A DNA stretch of 64,000 bases from Bolinopsis microptera (Eukaryota > Ctenophora > Tentaculata > Lobata > Bolinopsidae): the NCBI RefSeq assembly GCF_026151205.1, contig NC_087075.1:11640303-11704302 (forward strand), in the 5' to 3' direction. The notes beneath the pieces were generated by a model. The model ran no database searches. It was not told where the DNA came from and saw only the letters and a list, made by a program, of their open reading frames with translations. Below, one piece after another: positions 39,001 to 47,800 of the stretch (positions within the stretch are counted from its first letter, which is position 1; every line of letters begins with the position of its first letter). A program made the position numbers and the translations under genes.

Positions 39001-39611
39001 GAGGGTTAGTGAAGTGAGAACGTGTTAAATGACTCTTTCTCCCCCGAATATTTAATCCAATTTTCGAATAAATTAATCAAGTCATTAGTATGAGATATTA
39101 AGACTTATATTATTAACATTGTAAGATATAAAGGCTTTATTAAAAACATGTTCCAGGAGCCTATATTGGCGCCGGTAGTGCGCGCTCTGGACTACTACAG
39201 TGAAATGAACAGGAAGTTTGAGCAGGACAAGGAGGCCGTGAAACTAAAGCAGGACGGACGCAGGATATCCTCCACTATCGATCCAAAGGTTTATACCCTT
39301 TAAGATTACTGACAATTAACTTATTATTTATTTAATATATAATAGATTTAAAGTAAAAATAACACTAACTGAAATTCGAGTCCACCCGAAACCATCCAAA
39401 AATCCTCTGTTCCTGATCGTTGACAGTGACTTTCTCAATCATGATGCTATTTTTATCTGTTTGTGTTTTTTATTGGCTGTTGCCTCTCCCAATGTCCCAT
39501 CTAAAGGTAGAATATTTAAATCCTTTTTATCAGGTTGAACTTAAGAGAGTATCAGTATCACGGAAAACATCAGAAGTGAGATCTCCGGACGATCTTTCCT
39601 CTTCCAGCTAG
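2816..39611 (+). CDS. PDE9A: PDE9A-like high-affinity cGMP phosphodiesterase (15 exons)
   Basis: The product hydrolyses cGMP to 5'-GMP (class I PDE, HD-type metallohydrolase). Exons: 2816-3009, 3400-3451, 15241-15352, 17030-17191, 34950-34995, 36298-36447, 36672-36794, 36975-37116, 37343-37438, 37674-37796, 37998 (or 37985)-38146, 38380-38587, 38802-38948, 39157-39288, 39534-39611. All junctions are GT-AG and phases match, giving about 637 residues against 593 for human PDE9A1. Visible family hallmarks are [10 protein letters not shown] (about 285), YHNFRHCF (H348, H352), ICHDLDHPG (H388, D389), SDISNEARP (D494) and the purine-binding Gln in [13 protein letters not shown] (Q545). There are no GAF domains, as expected for PDE9. 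The N-terminal [17 protein letters not shown] block matches the PDE9A N-terminal region, and exons 1-2 are joined by phase only. Exon 11 has a one-base frame problem, described separately. Confidence 0.93.
3400..3451 (+). CDS. PDE9A: PDE9A-like exon 2
   Basis: This short exon lies behind a pyrimidine-rich acceptor (TTTTCTCTCTCTAG) and ends at GGG|GTAAGT. It encodes [17 protein letters not shown] after completing a split Arg codon. It joins in phase 0 to exon 3, giving PPGVKG-VDTNTDG. No homology was recognised; the splice signals and phase are the support. Confidence 0.55.
5956..6095. repeat. 8-bp minisatellite (GTTACAGT)n
   Basis: About 17 near-perfect copies of GTTACAGT, with one variant near 6042 (GTGGTACAGTG). 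Open frames across it exist in several phases because the 8-bp unit reads through in a 24-bp cycle (LQCYSVTV); they are not genes. Confidence 0.95.
7764..7856. repeat. 11-bp minisatellite (TATGTGACCAG)n
   Basis: About eight tandem copies of TATGTGACCAG, with small variants (CGTATGTGACC, AGTTTGTGACC). TGTGAC resembles a half-site but no function is implied. Confidence 0.93.
9083..9139. repeat. three tandem CACGTG-bearing 21-bp units
   Basis: Three copies of a unit close to GATCACGTGTCTAACTATAC. This is clearly related to the larger array at 11531-11932, suggesting local spread of the same satellite. Confidence 0.85.
9265..9390. repeat. degenerate TATTGGGTACT repeat
   Basis: Several imperfect copies of TATTGGGTACTGT, interspersed with CTAGTCCGTAT. 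Spacing is irregular. Confidence 0.7.
9955..10002. repeat. short (CAGTTAC)n repeat
   Basis: Four to five copies of ACCAGTT(AC) in a row, a short simple array. Confidence 0.75.
11531..11932. repeat. 20-bp E-box minisatellite
   Basis: About 19 copies of a 20-bp unit, consensus ctgtcacgtgtctgactata, spanning 400 bp of intron 2. Nearly every unit keeps the palindromic E-box CACGTG. Variation concentrates in the other bases (TCTG/TATG/TTTG, ACTATA/ACTACA/AATATA). The last unit degenerates to GTCACGTACTA. Single CACGTG units also occur elsewhere in the intron. Confidence 0.95.
12445..12582 (-). mobile_element. MITE-like copy, CCCCGATTTACCGCGG family (reverse orientation)
   Basis: The reverse complement carries the same blocks as the copies at 13.8 and 60.7 kb: an ACAGTAAAACC end, a TTTACCGCGG-like block, and a GTAAACAAACAAAACC core. 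A TACTGTA-type end near 12570 suggests a pogo/Tigger-like (CAGT...ACTG, TA target) non-autonomous element. Confidence 0.55.
13783..13945 (+). mobile_element. MITE-like copy, CCCCGATTTACCGCGG family
   Basis: It contains CCCTGATTTACTCC, CGCCCCGATTTAACGCGG, TCTCCTTTCCCC, GTAAACAAACAAAACCCC, GATTTACCGCGG and TTTCCTTTCCCCC in this order, ending with CGCGGTAAG. The same order is seen at 60672-60878. Confidence 0.65.
15241..15352 (+). CDS. PDE9A: PDE9A-like exon 3
   Basis: It encodes [17 protein letters not shown] followed by [20 protein letters not shown]. This corresponds to the start of mammalian PDE9A (DIDGRIQKVIFSK region), where the conserved N-terminal module begins. The acceptor is CACTCAG|GTTGAC and the donor AAAG|GTGAGT, leaving phase 1. 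Confidence 0.85.
16581..16691. repeat. small foldback with telomere-like core
   Basis: The arms ACAACTGAACCCAATTTA (16581-16598) and TAATTGGGTTCAGTTGT (about 16675-16691) are inverted copies. Between them is CTAACCCTAACTCCCCTAAC and further CCCTAA units (16611-16642), the metazoan telomere repeat. It could be an interstitial telomeric stretch or part of a MITE. Confidence 0.6.
17030..17191 (+). CDS. PDE9A: PDE9A-like exon 4
   Basis: It encodes [19 protein letters not shown] and then [20 protein letters not shown] plus [16 protein letters not shown]. The order matches the human PDE9A segment LFCIATGLPRNTTISLL...[20 protein letters not shown]. The acceptor is CCATTTCAG and the donor ATG|GTACGT. 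Confidence 0.87.
18875..18942. repeat. direct plus inverted AAAGATAAGAGACAGTGTA repeat
   Basis: AAAAGATAAGAGACAGTGTA occurs twice in tandem and once more in inverted form (TACACTATCTCTTATTTTT), able to form a hairpin. Confidence 0.75.
19217..19330. repeat. 10-12 bp TTTAGCATA / TTTACCATA array
   Basis: About ten AT-rich units change stepwise from ATTTAGCATAT to GTTTACCATAT to CTTTAGCATAAA, showing local sub-amplification of variants. Confidence 0.85.
19836..19945. repeat. 12-bp (AGAGATAAGCTA)n minisatellite
   Basis: About nine almost perfect copies. Each unit has AGATAAG, a good consensus GATA-factor site, phased every 12 bp. The apparent peptide (RDKL)n is a by-product of the 12-bp period. 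Confidence 0.95.
20573..20617. mobile_element. short foldback, TAGGTACAATGCCGACC family
   Basis: The near-perfect palindrome TAGGTACAATGCCGACC / GGCCATTGTACCTA is flanked by AGCAAAT / TTTGCT. It shares its ends with the longer foldback at 33881-34036. Confidence 0.7.
27254..27340. repeat. 11-bp (AGAGGTTATTT)n minisatellite
   Basis: Eight copies of AGAGGTTATTT, the last with an extra TT. Confidence 0.93.
27625..27845. repeat. direct duplication flanking a triple CRE repeat
   Basis: A ~70-bp block (TAGTCATGTCAACATAGTTG through TTCTTAGTGTTCTTCA) is present twice, at about 27626-27696 and 27776-27845. Between them are three tandem copies of a 22-bp unit CAGGGCTAGCGTGACGTCAC, giving two perfect palindromic cAMP response elements TGACGTCA (27711-27718, 27733-27740) and a third with one mismatch (27754-27761). 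Confidence 0.9.
28213..28247. repeat. (TAG)n/(TAC)n palindromic trinucleotide repeat
   Basis: A run of TAGTAGTAGTAG passes directly into TACTACTACTAC, so the locus is a perfect hairpin of trinucleotides. Confidence 0.9.
28975..29885. repeat. ~55-bp minisatellite with GTACCA sub-repeats
   Basis: About 15-16 units over 0.9 kb. Each unit has CCTACCCAGCACTTACACAG, then TAAATACAGAGCACGTACCA, then a variable number (1-4) of the hexamer GTACCA. Unit length therefore varies from about 49 to 61 bp. The long minus-strand open frame over it (29422-29691) is repeat translation, not a gene. Confidence 0.95.
30636..30716. repeat. tandem TACGTCA repeat
   Basis: The unit CTACGTCAGAGCAATAACTA is present twice, each followed by CGTCACTA, giving four TACGTCA CRE-like half-sites in about 70 bp. 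Confidence 0.85.
30847..30868. repeat. (TAG)n microsatellite
   Basis: Seven AGT/TAG trinucleotides directly upstream of the piggyBac-like element's TTAA. Confidence 0.9.
31855..32010. mobile_element. GGGGCCGTTCACA-type MITE fragment nested in the piggyBac-like element
   Basis: TTA followed by GGGGCCGTTCACATTGACAT is a typical PIF/Harbinger-like MITE end. The inner part carries AACCCCCCTCCCTCTCGGCC and ATTACGTAATACC, also typical of this superfamily. I could not find a matching right terminus, so the copy is partial or its far end is diverged. Confidence 0.5.
32107..32130. repeat. 24-bp poly-G run
   Basis: A homopolymer of 24 G in the middle of the piggyBac-like element. Such runs form quadruplexes and are prone to length errors in sequencing. 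Confidence 0.95.
33620..33690. repeat. ACATGCAAGGTATGT direct repeats
   Basis: Three copies of a unit near TAGACATGCAAGGTATGT; a related copy (ACATGTCTAGAACATGCAAG) is at about 34366. Confidence 0.7.
33881..34036. mobile_element. 156-bp foldback MITE, TAGGTACAATGC..GACCGG family
   Basis: Almost the whole element is one imperfect hairpin. The left arm TAGGTACAATGCTGACCGGC pairs with GCCGGTCGGCATGGTACCTA. Inner blocks GGCTATTAACCGG and CTGTTACGGTAACAGCC pair with CCGGTTATTAGCC and GGCTGTTACCATAACAGCC, with a ~30 bp loop. The same ends occur at 20573-20617. Confidence 0.82.
34103..34200. repeat. 23-bp (TTTTACAGATAATTTGCAGTTAA)-like tandem repeat
   Basis: Four units, varying GCAG/GTGG in the second half; the last shows TTGGTGGTTAG. 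Confidence 0.88.
34950..34995 (+). CDS. PDE9A: PDE9A-like exon 5
   Basis: This 46-bp microexon encodes [14 protein letters not shown] between the acceptor CTATTTCAG and the donor AGAG|GTAATA. Phases join correctly on both sides (split Gly upstream, split Arg downstream). It starts the helical linker before the catalytic domain. Confidence 0.8.
36298..36447 (+). CDS. PDE9A: PDE9A-like exon 6 (coiled-coil linker)
   Basis: It encodes [20 protein letters not shown], then [20 protein letters not shown] and [10 protein letters not shown]. The heptad-like leucines and charged residues fit the PDE9A linker helices (human ELKAEVANHLAVLEKRVELE region), which support dimerisation in the family. Confidence 0.85.
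36672..36794 (+). CDS. PDE9A: PDE9A-like exon 7
   Basis: The frame fixed by exon 6 gives [20 protein letters not shown] followed by [21 protein letters not shown] longer open frame in another phase over the same bases (36617-36799) is a shadow. The CC plus basic stretch and Y-L-S before the catalytic domain parallel the human NCPCKYSFLDNHKK...KYLLSPETIEAL region. Confidence 0.8.
36975..37116 (+). CDS. PDE9A: PDE9A-like exon 8 (start of catalytic domain)
   Basis: It encodes [20 protein letters not shown] and then [20 protein letters not shown] plus VERLYIE. KPTFDxWxWE is a signature entry to the PDE catalytic fold. The acceptor is TTGTAG at 36974 and the donor GAG|GTAATT. Confidence 0.93.
37343..37438 (+). 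CDS. PDE9A: PDE9A-like exon 9 (HNFRH metal ligand)
   Basis: It encodes [20 protein letters not shown] followed by [12 protein letters not shown]. The first His of HNFRH is the catalytic general acid and the second is a metal ligand in class I PDEs. FRHCFCV(T/A)QMMY is PDE9-like. Confidence 0.95.
37674..37796 (+). CDS. PDE9A: PDE9A-like exon 10 (HD metal site)
   Basis: It encodes [20 protein letters not shown] and then [33 protein letters not shown] is the invariant HD metal-binding signature and is intact. The donor is CAG|GTAAAA, phase 0. Confidence 0.96.
37985..38146 (+). CDS. PDE9A: PDE9A-like exon 11, with frame problem at its 5' end
   Basis: From 37998 the frame reads [20 protein letters not shown], then [20 protein letters not shown] and [10 protein letters not shown], an excellent match to the PDE9 catalytic domain. 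The natural acceptor CAG (ending 37984) gives VNAK in phase 0 and then DRVSAAI-stop. One extra A in the AAA at 37994-37996 explains this, since GCG-AAG-ACC-GAG would restore VNAKTELA. Alternatively the AG at 37996-37997 is used as acceptor, keeping frame but dropping four residues that are present in human PDE9A (INAR). Confidence 0.85.
38333..38370. repeat. (ACTAATTA)n next to the exon 12 acceptor
   Basis: Four to five ACTAATTA units end just before TTATTTCAG. CTAAT resembles a branch-point consensus (CTNAY), so the repeat may supply several branch sites. Confidence 0.7.
38380..38587 (+). CDS. PDE9A: PDE9A-like exon 12
   Basis: It encodes [20 protein letters not shown], then [20 protein letters not shown] and [20 protein letters not shown] plus [16 protein letters not shown] and the Asp in SDISNEARP are class I PDE signatures, the latter a metal ligand. 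The human CCDISNEVRP is [10 protein letters not shown] here. Confidence 0.95.
38802..38948 (+). CDS. PDE9A: PDE9A-like exon 13 (purine-binding Gln)
   Basis: It encodes [20 protein letters not shown], then [20 protein letters not shown] and VAAMFEEIR. The Gln in SAQVGF is the invariant purine-binding residue. LPVAPFMDR and GFIKFVLIP match human PDE9A almost exactly. Confidence 0.95.
39157..39288 (+). CDS. PDE9A: PDE9A-like exon 14
   Basis: It encodes [20 protein letters not shown], then [20 protein letters not shown] and IDPK. This is the C-terminal helix of the catalytic domain running into a charged tail, the equivalent of human LQPLWESRDRYEELKRID. The acceptor is TTCCAG and the donor AAG|GTTTAT. 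Confidence 0.85.
39534..39611 (+). CDS. PDE9A: PDE9A-like exon 15 (terminal)
   Basis: It encodes [20 protein letters not shown] plus LSSSS and the stop TAG at 39609-39611. The acceptor TTTTTATCAG is in phase 0. The tail is Ser/Arg-rich, like many PDE C-termini, and is not conserved in sequence. Confidence 0.75.
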   Translation, partial: VELKRVSVSRKTSEVRSPDDLSSSS

Positions 39612-41600
39612 CAGTAACCATGGCAACCACAGCTACCACTCTTAGTTACCATGAATACCGATGCTGTCATGATAACGATTCACTGATTATTTCGTATTTC
39701 GTCAAATAATTTGAGCGAATTTGAGGTAGAAACAAGAGATCCATTATATCAATAAACCTATTGGAGACAAGAAGATTAATTAATTAATCAATTAATTATT
39801 GATTATGGTGATTTTATCCACTGGACCTACTGACAGATATTCTTAACATTCTCCCTTCAGTTAAGGGACTTGAAAGCTATATCAGGGCAGTATCCAAGAA
39901 GCCCGACCAGTTATAGTCCGCATACCAACTACTTATGACATGATGGTTAGCAGATCATATGTCCGCTAACCAGTCATGATATGTGAACGACCCCTTACGG
40001 CCTGACCATCGTGTCATGAGTGGTCCGCGGACTAAGTCGTGTTTCTCGGATACTGCTCATATGATCCCAGTGAGGTATGACCTAGAACTTGCTGGAATGC
40101 TCCCACGTGATATCTTATCAGTTGTACGACATTTAACATTTATTACGTAAGAGAAGGTTACTTAAATTGCTGAAAGTGCATTTAGTATAACTTCAGGGTG
40201 TTCCAAGTTTCGTATTTAAAATTTAATTGTTTGATTATACATCCTCGTTTGTTATTTTTAACGACAACTATATCCTGTGATCCAATATTAAGAGACTCGT
40301 TGCTCTGCAAGCTTCCTTCTAATTGGAAATTTAACGGTATTTAACTTGAGTAAGGATAGAATCTTATTAAAATGAAGAATAATTAACATGATTAAGTAAC
40401 TTAGCATTGAGTTGTTGAATAAGGATAGAATCTTATTAGGTAACTTTGAAGTAGCATCGAATTGTTGTTCAATCCTAGCAAAATTTATAGTTTGATTTTG
40501 ATTTCCCGTAACTGTAGTCTTAGTATTGTAAAAAGTGCGACTTGAGTTGTTTTTACATTGTTATTGTTAATGTTATAGTATAATAGTTTCCTGTGTAACT
40601 ACTAGTGACCTGTTATGAAATATTATTACTTTGTTTTATCACTGTATTTACCTGAATATTCCGGAACATTCATTCGGAGAATTTAGCATCGGGGATAAAG
40701 TCAGACTATTTAAGAGACTACGATATTGCATAGACTATAGTGTTTTCAAATAAAATTGGCCTTAATTTGCGGTTGATTTGCACACTACAATTGTGAGTGC
40801 ATTTTAAAATTGCCTTAGGGTATAGTGTGGTGGCAACTTCTCTTATACGAAAATAGATTTGAGTATAAATGTATATTAGAAGACATTGTATTGACAAAGT
40901 GGTGCCTCCCAAATTTCAACCATTTGGTGGTGAGGTTTGCAGGTTTGCTCTAATTTAAATAATTATAGGTAGATTCGATGATCATTGCGTAAGGGAACAA
41001 ACAACTGTGACAGTTTTGAAATCGTAAATTGATCATTTTCTTATTGTAAATAGCTTGTAACTACATAGTATAATAGTACATTGAAATCTGTATCTCGGTT
41101 AGGATACGTTTGAATATTCATTTGATCTTATCTTAATAACTCAATAAATTATGTTGTGTTTTCATTGTATTAAAAGAAATAGAAGAATCGACGTTGAGCA
41201 ATAGTCGTTGGTTTTTAATGACACAAATAGCGGAACTGTAAATCACCGGTCCAGTAACAAATATGATTTAACATAGAGTTCTTGCGATCCTTCAAATCTA
41301 AAATCTAAATACACATCTAGATGGATGGTAGTACTAGTTGTAGTTGAATTCTGGTTTTCGAAAGCTTCAGTTCTTCAGGAATAATTTGTTGAGGAAACAT
41401 TATTTCCATGTGTTCTTGAGAAGTTGCTTGATGATGTTTTTATATAGCTTGTCACAAAATTCACACAAACTATATCGCCTGTTTGTCAGTGTCCAATATT
41501 ATGTTCCTCCTACCAAAGTATGTACCATCAGCCCGGTGAGCTTGAGTTCATAATTATTTGAGAATATATGTGAACCTATAATTTGTCTGACCATAGCTTA
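39612..41600 (+). other. 3' UTR and downstream region of PDE9A-like gene
   Basis: No coding sequence was recognised. Candidate polyadenylation signals AATAAA lie at 39751-39756 and 41143-41148. The second is followed by a GT/T-rich stretch (TTATGTTGTGTTTTC), a typical downstream element, so a long 3' UTR is possible. Confidence 0.4.
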
Positions 41601-42077
41601 GGGGCCATCTAACTAGGACGTCCGCCAAAATCGCAGATTTTCAGACCACCCCCCTCCCCCTGTCCGGGTGTGTCCGAATTTTCAAAACCACCCCCTCCCC
41701 CGGACGTCCGGATTTCCAGCTACTTTTAAGAGTATAAATAAAACCAACTCAAATTCATTGTTTATAAAAAGTATAGTTACTTAAAATAGACAATAATAAA
41801 TTTAGTGTCGAACAAGTTCAAAGTTTAGCACAGTTACATTTAAATACATTTAAGTACTCGTTCAAAATACAGGGATCTTCATCTAAACTTACAGAGTAAT
41901 TATATGTATTATTATTCGTGTCAAAGAGTTGAAATAAATGGGACTTTTTCGTTAAATCTGCCAAAATTTCCGGACGTCCGGATTTTCAGAAACCACCCCC
42001 TCCCCCTGTCCGGATTTGTCCGAAATTCCAAAACCACCCCCCTCCCTATTTGCCGGACGTCCTAAGTAGATGGCCCC
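41601..42077. mobile_element. PIF/Harbinger-like MITE (477 bp)
   Basis: The target duplication TTA lies at 41598-41600 and 42078-42080. Terminal inverted repeats are GGGGCCATCTA / TAGATGGCCCC (with one or two mismatches nearby), continuing with AGGACGTCCG / CGGACGTCCT. Sub-terminal blocks rich in CCACCCCCTCCCCC and GGACGTCCGGA repeat on both sides. No open frame is present. A 3-bp TTA duplication and GGGGCC ends fit PIF/Harbinger. Confidence 0.82.
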
Positions 42078-42081
42078 TTAG

Positions 42082-43905
42082 TAAGGTACATACTATATAA
42101 TATTCCGGGGTATATCACCGCCCACTGGGCACCGGTAATATACCTACATTTTAATATACTTAAATATGGTCAGCCCCCCCCCCACATGCATCTATAGACA
42201 CGATAGCCCGGACACCTGTAGCTACAGGGCTCAAATAAGACTGCACGTGGAAATAAGATAACACGTGCATATTACGCGTTTTGTAATCGAAGTTTAAGTA
42301 GTCGCATTAATGGCGTGATTACAGATTATAAGATTATTTATAAGATTATTCCTTATATCATAGAATACTATACCGTATACTGTAACCGTTTTACGTTTTA
42401 GCTTGAACGTGGCTTTATAATATCCACTGACTGTATATTTTGTATTGTAACAATATAAGCAACAGCTTTAAACATTCTAACGCATACTTAAAATTCAGCT
42501 AGGTTGAGAAACGCACACTTACCATCGATTATATCATTGGATCATGAGCTGACTGCACCATGGGTATAAGAGTGGAGTGTAGTGATGTAAAGAGAGCTCA
42601 GTGATCTAGAAGCTCTCACGTTAAAGGATGTTGAGGTTATACGTCCAGTACAGGACAGCTAAGTACAGGGCGCTAATCGTCCATTACTATTACCTCTTGT
42701 TTAGCACCCACACACTTGTTTACCTACTCATGCTTGTGTTTACATCACCTTTATATAACCCTACCCCCGCCAGCCCGCCTTATATAATCTTACCCCTTGA
42801 ACAACCCCTTGCTTTACACAGTGTGATACGTGGCTGGTTTGTTCTCTTACAGGGTGTTTACTGTTTAGTGGGGGTGGGTGAAATGTTGTGTTATTGAACG
42901 GTTTGATCTGTTGATACTTCACCTGAATATTTTAAGTGAGGAAACCCTGTGTGTGTGTGATGTGTGTGTATGGGTCATGTGTGTGTTCATTTCCGTTTTC
43001 AGTGCACGTGGCCAAGAATTATTTATTATTAGTAAGAAGCGGGAAGAAAGTTTCAAATCGGGTAGAGTGTATGCTGCACATTGTGAAACTATTTCTTAAA
43101 TCGCTTCAATCTTTTGCGAGCGGATTTGTCAAGGTTAGATTTGTGAAGAGGCTTGTATTCTATATTGCAGTTAGTCCACTTTTTAATCCAGAGTATTGAC
43201 ATTATCATCAATGCGGCCGGCCGAATAATAATAAATGAGTAACTTACTTCAAATAAAAGGAACACTCACTGTGATCAGAAACGGTTTATTGGGGCTCAGT
43301 TCTCGTGAAATTGGAACAGTTTGGTTACTCAGACGAATTTGGTCTGCAATTTTTGTACAGGTTCCAGCCGTCTGCCGTAGTAATTATACTTCCAGCAGTC
43401 CAGCTGCTGTAATTTCTTTGAAATTCATCATCTAACTAAAGTTAAACGTTATTGCCTAAACAATAAACAACATTCTGAATGTCTTCAAGTTCAAATTGTG
43501 TACACTGAAATTATATTCTTACTCCTTCAAAAGGTTTACATAAAACAAGTTAAACAGACAATATTATTAAAGCAAGCTTCTAGTTTTGGGATAGCCTGTA
43601 GCAGGCAACGCCCGATACTAATGCTTTTTCAGACCTATACACAAGTGCTTAGTGCATGTAAGTAGGTAAATATATCATGCTAGGCATGTGGCACCCATTA
43701 CGGTAACCATCCATTGAAGTTTTTGCTTTTCGCTGTACTACATTACACAGCTCAATGGAATACATTTAACAGTAGTTAATCAGTAGCAGTAGCTGATCAG
43801 CTACTGATCAGTACCTGCAGGTCAGTAGCAATATCAACTTTAAGAGTGCACTTTCGTCACACTCCTGTTAAAGTTTATTTGGTAATGGTATAATAGGTAT
43901 ATATA
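42082..43905. other. intergenic, no gene recognised
   Basis: Only short open frames are present (for example 42628-42897 and 42936-43199). Their composition is ordinary and they show no family features. A (TG)n-rich stretch lies near 42945-42990. Confidence 0.5.
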
Positions 43906-44806
43906 GAAGACCTTATACTCTTATATATAAGAGTATAGATGTGGATACTGGTGGGGAGGTGAAACACATTTGTTTACTTTAATAGTAAGCACATGTTCAG
44001 CGGGTTGAGGAGGTGAAACACATTTGTTTACATTTTTAGGGTAAGCACATGTTCAGCGGGTTGAAGAGATGATACACATTTTGTATTATAGAAGGCTTGT
44101 AACACTTGTAACGCTTTCTTGTTACCCCCCTTTGAAGGCCCCGAATCATTTTCTGAACGAAAGCTCAAAAATAACCGAGAAATCGACCTTCTTATTAACT
44201 CATTTTGATGACTGTTTCTGACCTAAAATTGCACGAAAAATCGATTTAGCTAGGTTTCAGAACCTATAAACACTTCCTTATCCCTCAAAATTGATGTTTT
44301 ATAGTTGATACGAGCAACAAGCAACATATGTTTTGATCCTTCGGTTCTACTCATACCTAGGCAGTTAAGCTGAACCCGACAGATCGAGGCAATCCTCACC
44401 TTAACTGATCAAACTGGTACTAACACAATTTTCAGATATAAATGTTCTTTGCGATACGTTTATTGCAGCTTTGCAACTTGAGTGAAGACCAGAGTACGAA
44501 AACACACAGCAGGTAAGCAACTCACTTTTGGTGACTGTTCCTCACGAACATTCTGATCCTGTAACAATTTAGTATACGGCAGCTTAGAAGTGAAACCCAC
44601 TTATTGTAGTACCAACTATAGTCATACGAGACTAAGGAATAATATACATAAATAAGTTACATAATAAATTACCATATATAACAAACATATGATCAGGGAG
44701 ATCGTCTCCTTAACAAATCGAACAGGTACTATCACAATTTCCAGAGCAGGTACTATTACAATTTCCAGAGCGTAATTTTCACAATTTCCAGAGCATAACA
44801 AAGTCA
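43906..44806. mobile_element. left arm (outer part) of large palindromic DNA transposon
   Basis: From about 43906 (GAAGACCTTATA) this arm is the reverse complement of about 49400-50146. Long stretches, for example 44041-44520, look about 98% identical to the opposite arm. Differences are a ~20-bp palindromic insertion near 43917-43937 (CTCTTATATATAAGAG), a ~110-bp extra block near 44565-44680, and triplication of a ~25-bp motif containing CACAATTTCCAGAGC just before the LINE insertion. TA at both outer ends would fit a Tc1/mariner-type target, but this is tentative. Confidence 0.85.
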
Positions 44807-44813
44807 AAAGAAA

Positions 44814-47800
44814 TCCAACTCAGCTCGACAGAACTCATTCTGGCAGCTTCGTACATGGATATAAATGGGCCGGTACCGCCACAAGAAACATCTCCTCTAG
44901 CAAAATACGCAAATGATAACAACATCCCGCTCATTATAGGGTCGGACACCAATTCCCACCACACCCTTTGGGGGAACAAGGCATGCAATAAAAGGGGAGA
45001 GGAGCTTCTTGACTTTCTCTCCTCCCTAGGGCTGTCATGTGCCAACAAAGGATCATCCCCAACCTTCCTCAACTCTCGAGGCCACAACTCAATTATCGAT
45101 CTCACAATAACAAACCAGTTGGGAGGAGATCTCATTAGTAACTGGCATGTTAGTGACCTTTACTCCAACTCTGACCATCGCTATATTATGTTCGATATAA
45201 CTACAGGGCCAAAGAAGGAACCCAAACAGATCCGACTAGTCAAAAACACTGACTGGGACAGATTTGATGAGATCCTATCGAATAACCCCAACCTTAACAA
45301 CACACAAATCAACACTACGACTGAAATTGATCACAAAATAGACATAATCAATACTGCACTAAAGGAAGCCTTCGAGGAGGCATGCCCCATTACTTACATC
45401 TCAAGTTCCGTCCGCAAACCCCCCTGGCTAACTCAAGAAGTAGAGGAAGCACAGAGGGGAATAAGACAAAAACTGATTACTGCCCGCAAAAAGAAGACTG
45501 ATGCCCTGTGGCTCGCTCTTAGAGAGAGCAACAAACAATACAACAGACTTATAACCAACTCCCAGCGTAATGCCTGGAGAACTTTTTGTCAGGAAACAGA
45601 GTCTGTTAAGGAATCCGGAAGGATGAATAAGATTCTGAAATCCTGTAACGACAACAAACATACACTAGAAGCCGTTTACAAACCAAACGGAGACATCACC
45701 AAAAATGCAGAGGAGACATTGGAGGTCATGACACGAACCCACTTCAAGGATAGTGTCACTGATCCGCCAGTGCCTCCACCTGGTCCTCTACCAATCACCA
45801 CCACCTTACTCAATACCATCTACAGCCCAGACAGAATCGAGGAGGCTCTTAAATCCTTCGATCCGTTGAAAGCTGCTGGACCCGACACCCTCAAACCTAT
45901 CATCATACAGAAAGCTTGGACACACATCAAAGACATCACCAGAACCATTATGACAAAAAATCATGAAACCCAACACATTCCAACTTTGTGGAAAGAATCC
46001 CTTGGAATCTTTCTCCCAAAGCCTGGAAAAACTGACTACAACCAACCAAAGTCATTTCGCACTATCACCCTTTCTCCAGTGATGTTAAAACTACAGGAGA
46101 AGGTGATACTGTGGCATATGCAACACGACCTTAATATCGCTAAAGACATCAACAAACGACAATTTGGCTTTAAGAAAGGATGTTCAACCGAAGCAGCCCT
46201 TCATAAAGTTACTCACACCATCGAGCGCAGGATAGCTAAGAAGGGATATGTCCTAGGCGTCTTTCTAGATATAGAGGGAGCTTTTGATAATGTCTCTTTC
46301 AAGGCTATTTCTGACGCTATCAAGACCACGAAAGTGGATCTGGCCACAGCACAATGGATTATCAACATGGTAACTAACAGATTCATCACATTAAATCATA
46401 AGGATAAGTCGACAAGGGTTCGGATCCGGAGAGGGTGCCCTCAAGGTGGCATCCTTTCCCCTTTCCTCTGGAACCTGGTAGTCGATGATCTCCTGGCCTA
46501 CACCGCGAGAGACATACCAGGTTATCTGCAAGCTTTTGCGGACGATCTGCTCTCTCTAGCGGAGGGGAATGATTTAGACATCATCTGGAACAGAACACGC
46601 AAAACCATCAACACAATAGAAAAATGGTGCCAAACCAAAGATCTATCCATAAGCGCACTCAAAACACAAATAGTCATGTTTACCTGGAATAAGAAATGGA
46701 CACTAAGACCTGTGGTGGTGGGTAACACCACCATAGGTCTATCCAAATCTGCCAAATTCCTAGGAGTGACCCTCGACAGCAAGCTCAATTTCAATGAACA
46801 TATCACCAATACCACCAAAAAAGCTACGGCATCCCTTATGCAATGTAGAAGAGCTGTCGGCCCCACTTGGGGTATGAGCCCTAAAACATGCAAATGGATG
46901 TACACCGCTGTCATCAGACCTATTCTATCATACTGCTGTAGTATATGGATTAGAGCAACCCAAACAGACACCAACGCGAGGAAGTTCAAACGAGTTCAGG
47001 CATTGGCATTGAGAATGATGTCTGGTGCCATGCCTAGTACTCCCTTCATCGCACTGAACCACCTCACTAACACTCCAGATATCATACTTTTCCTGAGAGG
47101 TGAAGCAGCAAAGGGCACAGCCAGGCTTCAAGCTTATGGAAGCCTAACCCTCGAAACTATCGCCCCCAGAAAAGGTACCATCACAACTCACACCACTATC
47201 AACAAACAATTCATGGTAGATCTCAACATACCACCCAAAGCAGAGAGAGACCTATCTATACCAACCATGATGCTTGAACGACGCTTCACGGTCACCACTC
47301 CTGGAGCTGACAACATTGGTTATAGAGGCTCACTCCAAAACACCATCGACAACATCCCCAGTGAAACCATCACCTGCTACACAGACGGGTCACGCACAGA
47401 CTCAGGTAGCGGGGCTGGTTATATTATCACCACAGACAACAACAACACTACACTAGATGAAAGATCATTCAAGCTTCCCGATTATTGCACCGTTTATCAA
47501 ACAGAACTCACTGCCATCATCGAAGCTTGTAAATATCTATCAACTTATACAAACACACACATCATCATATGGTCAGACAGTCTCTCCTCTATTCAAGCCA
47601 TATCCTCACCTTCAACGAGGAGTAGGACTACTAGAGACTGTTACGACACCCTCAATACACTCGGATCCACTAACACCTTAGAGATCAGATGGATAGCTGC
47701 ACACATTGGATTGTGGGGTAATGAAAAAGCAGACGAGCTGGCCAAAAATGGTACAACCAGTGAATCCACTTTGAATTGCCCAATTCCACAATCTTACATC

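Noticed and set aside
42628-42897. 89-residue open frame with hydrophobic stretches
   Set aside because: No conserved motif, no splice context; AT-rich chance frame is the simpler explanation.
46522-46989. 155-residue minus-strand open frame
   Set aside because: Antisense shadow of the LINE reverse transcriptase.
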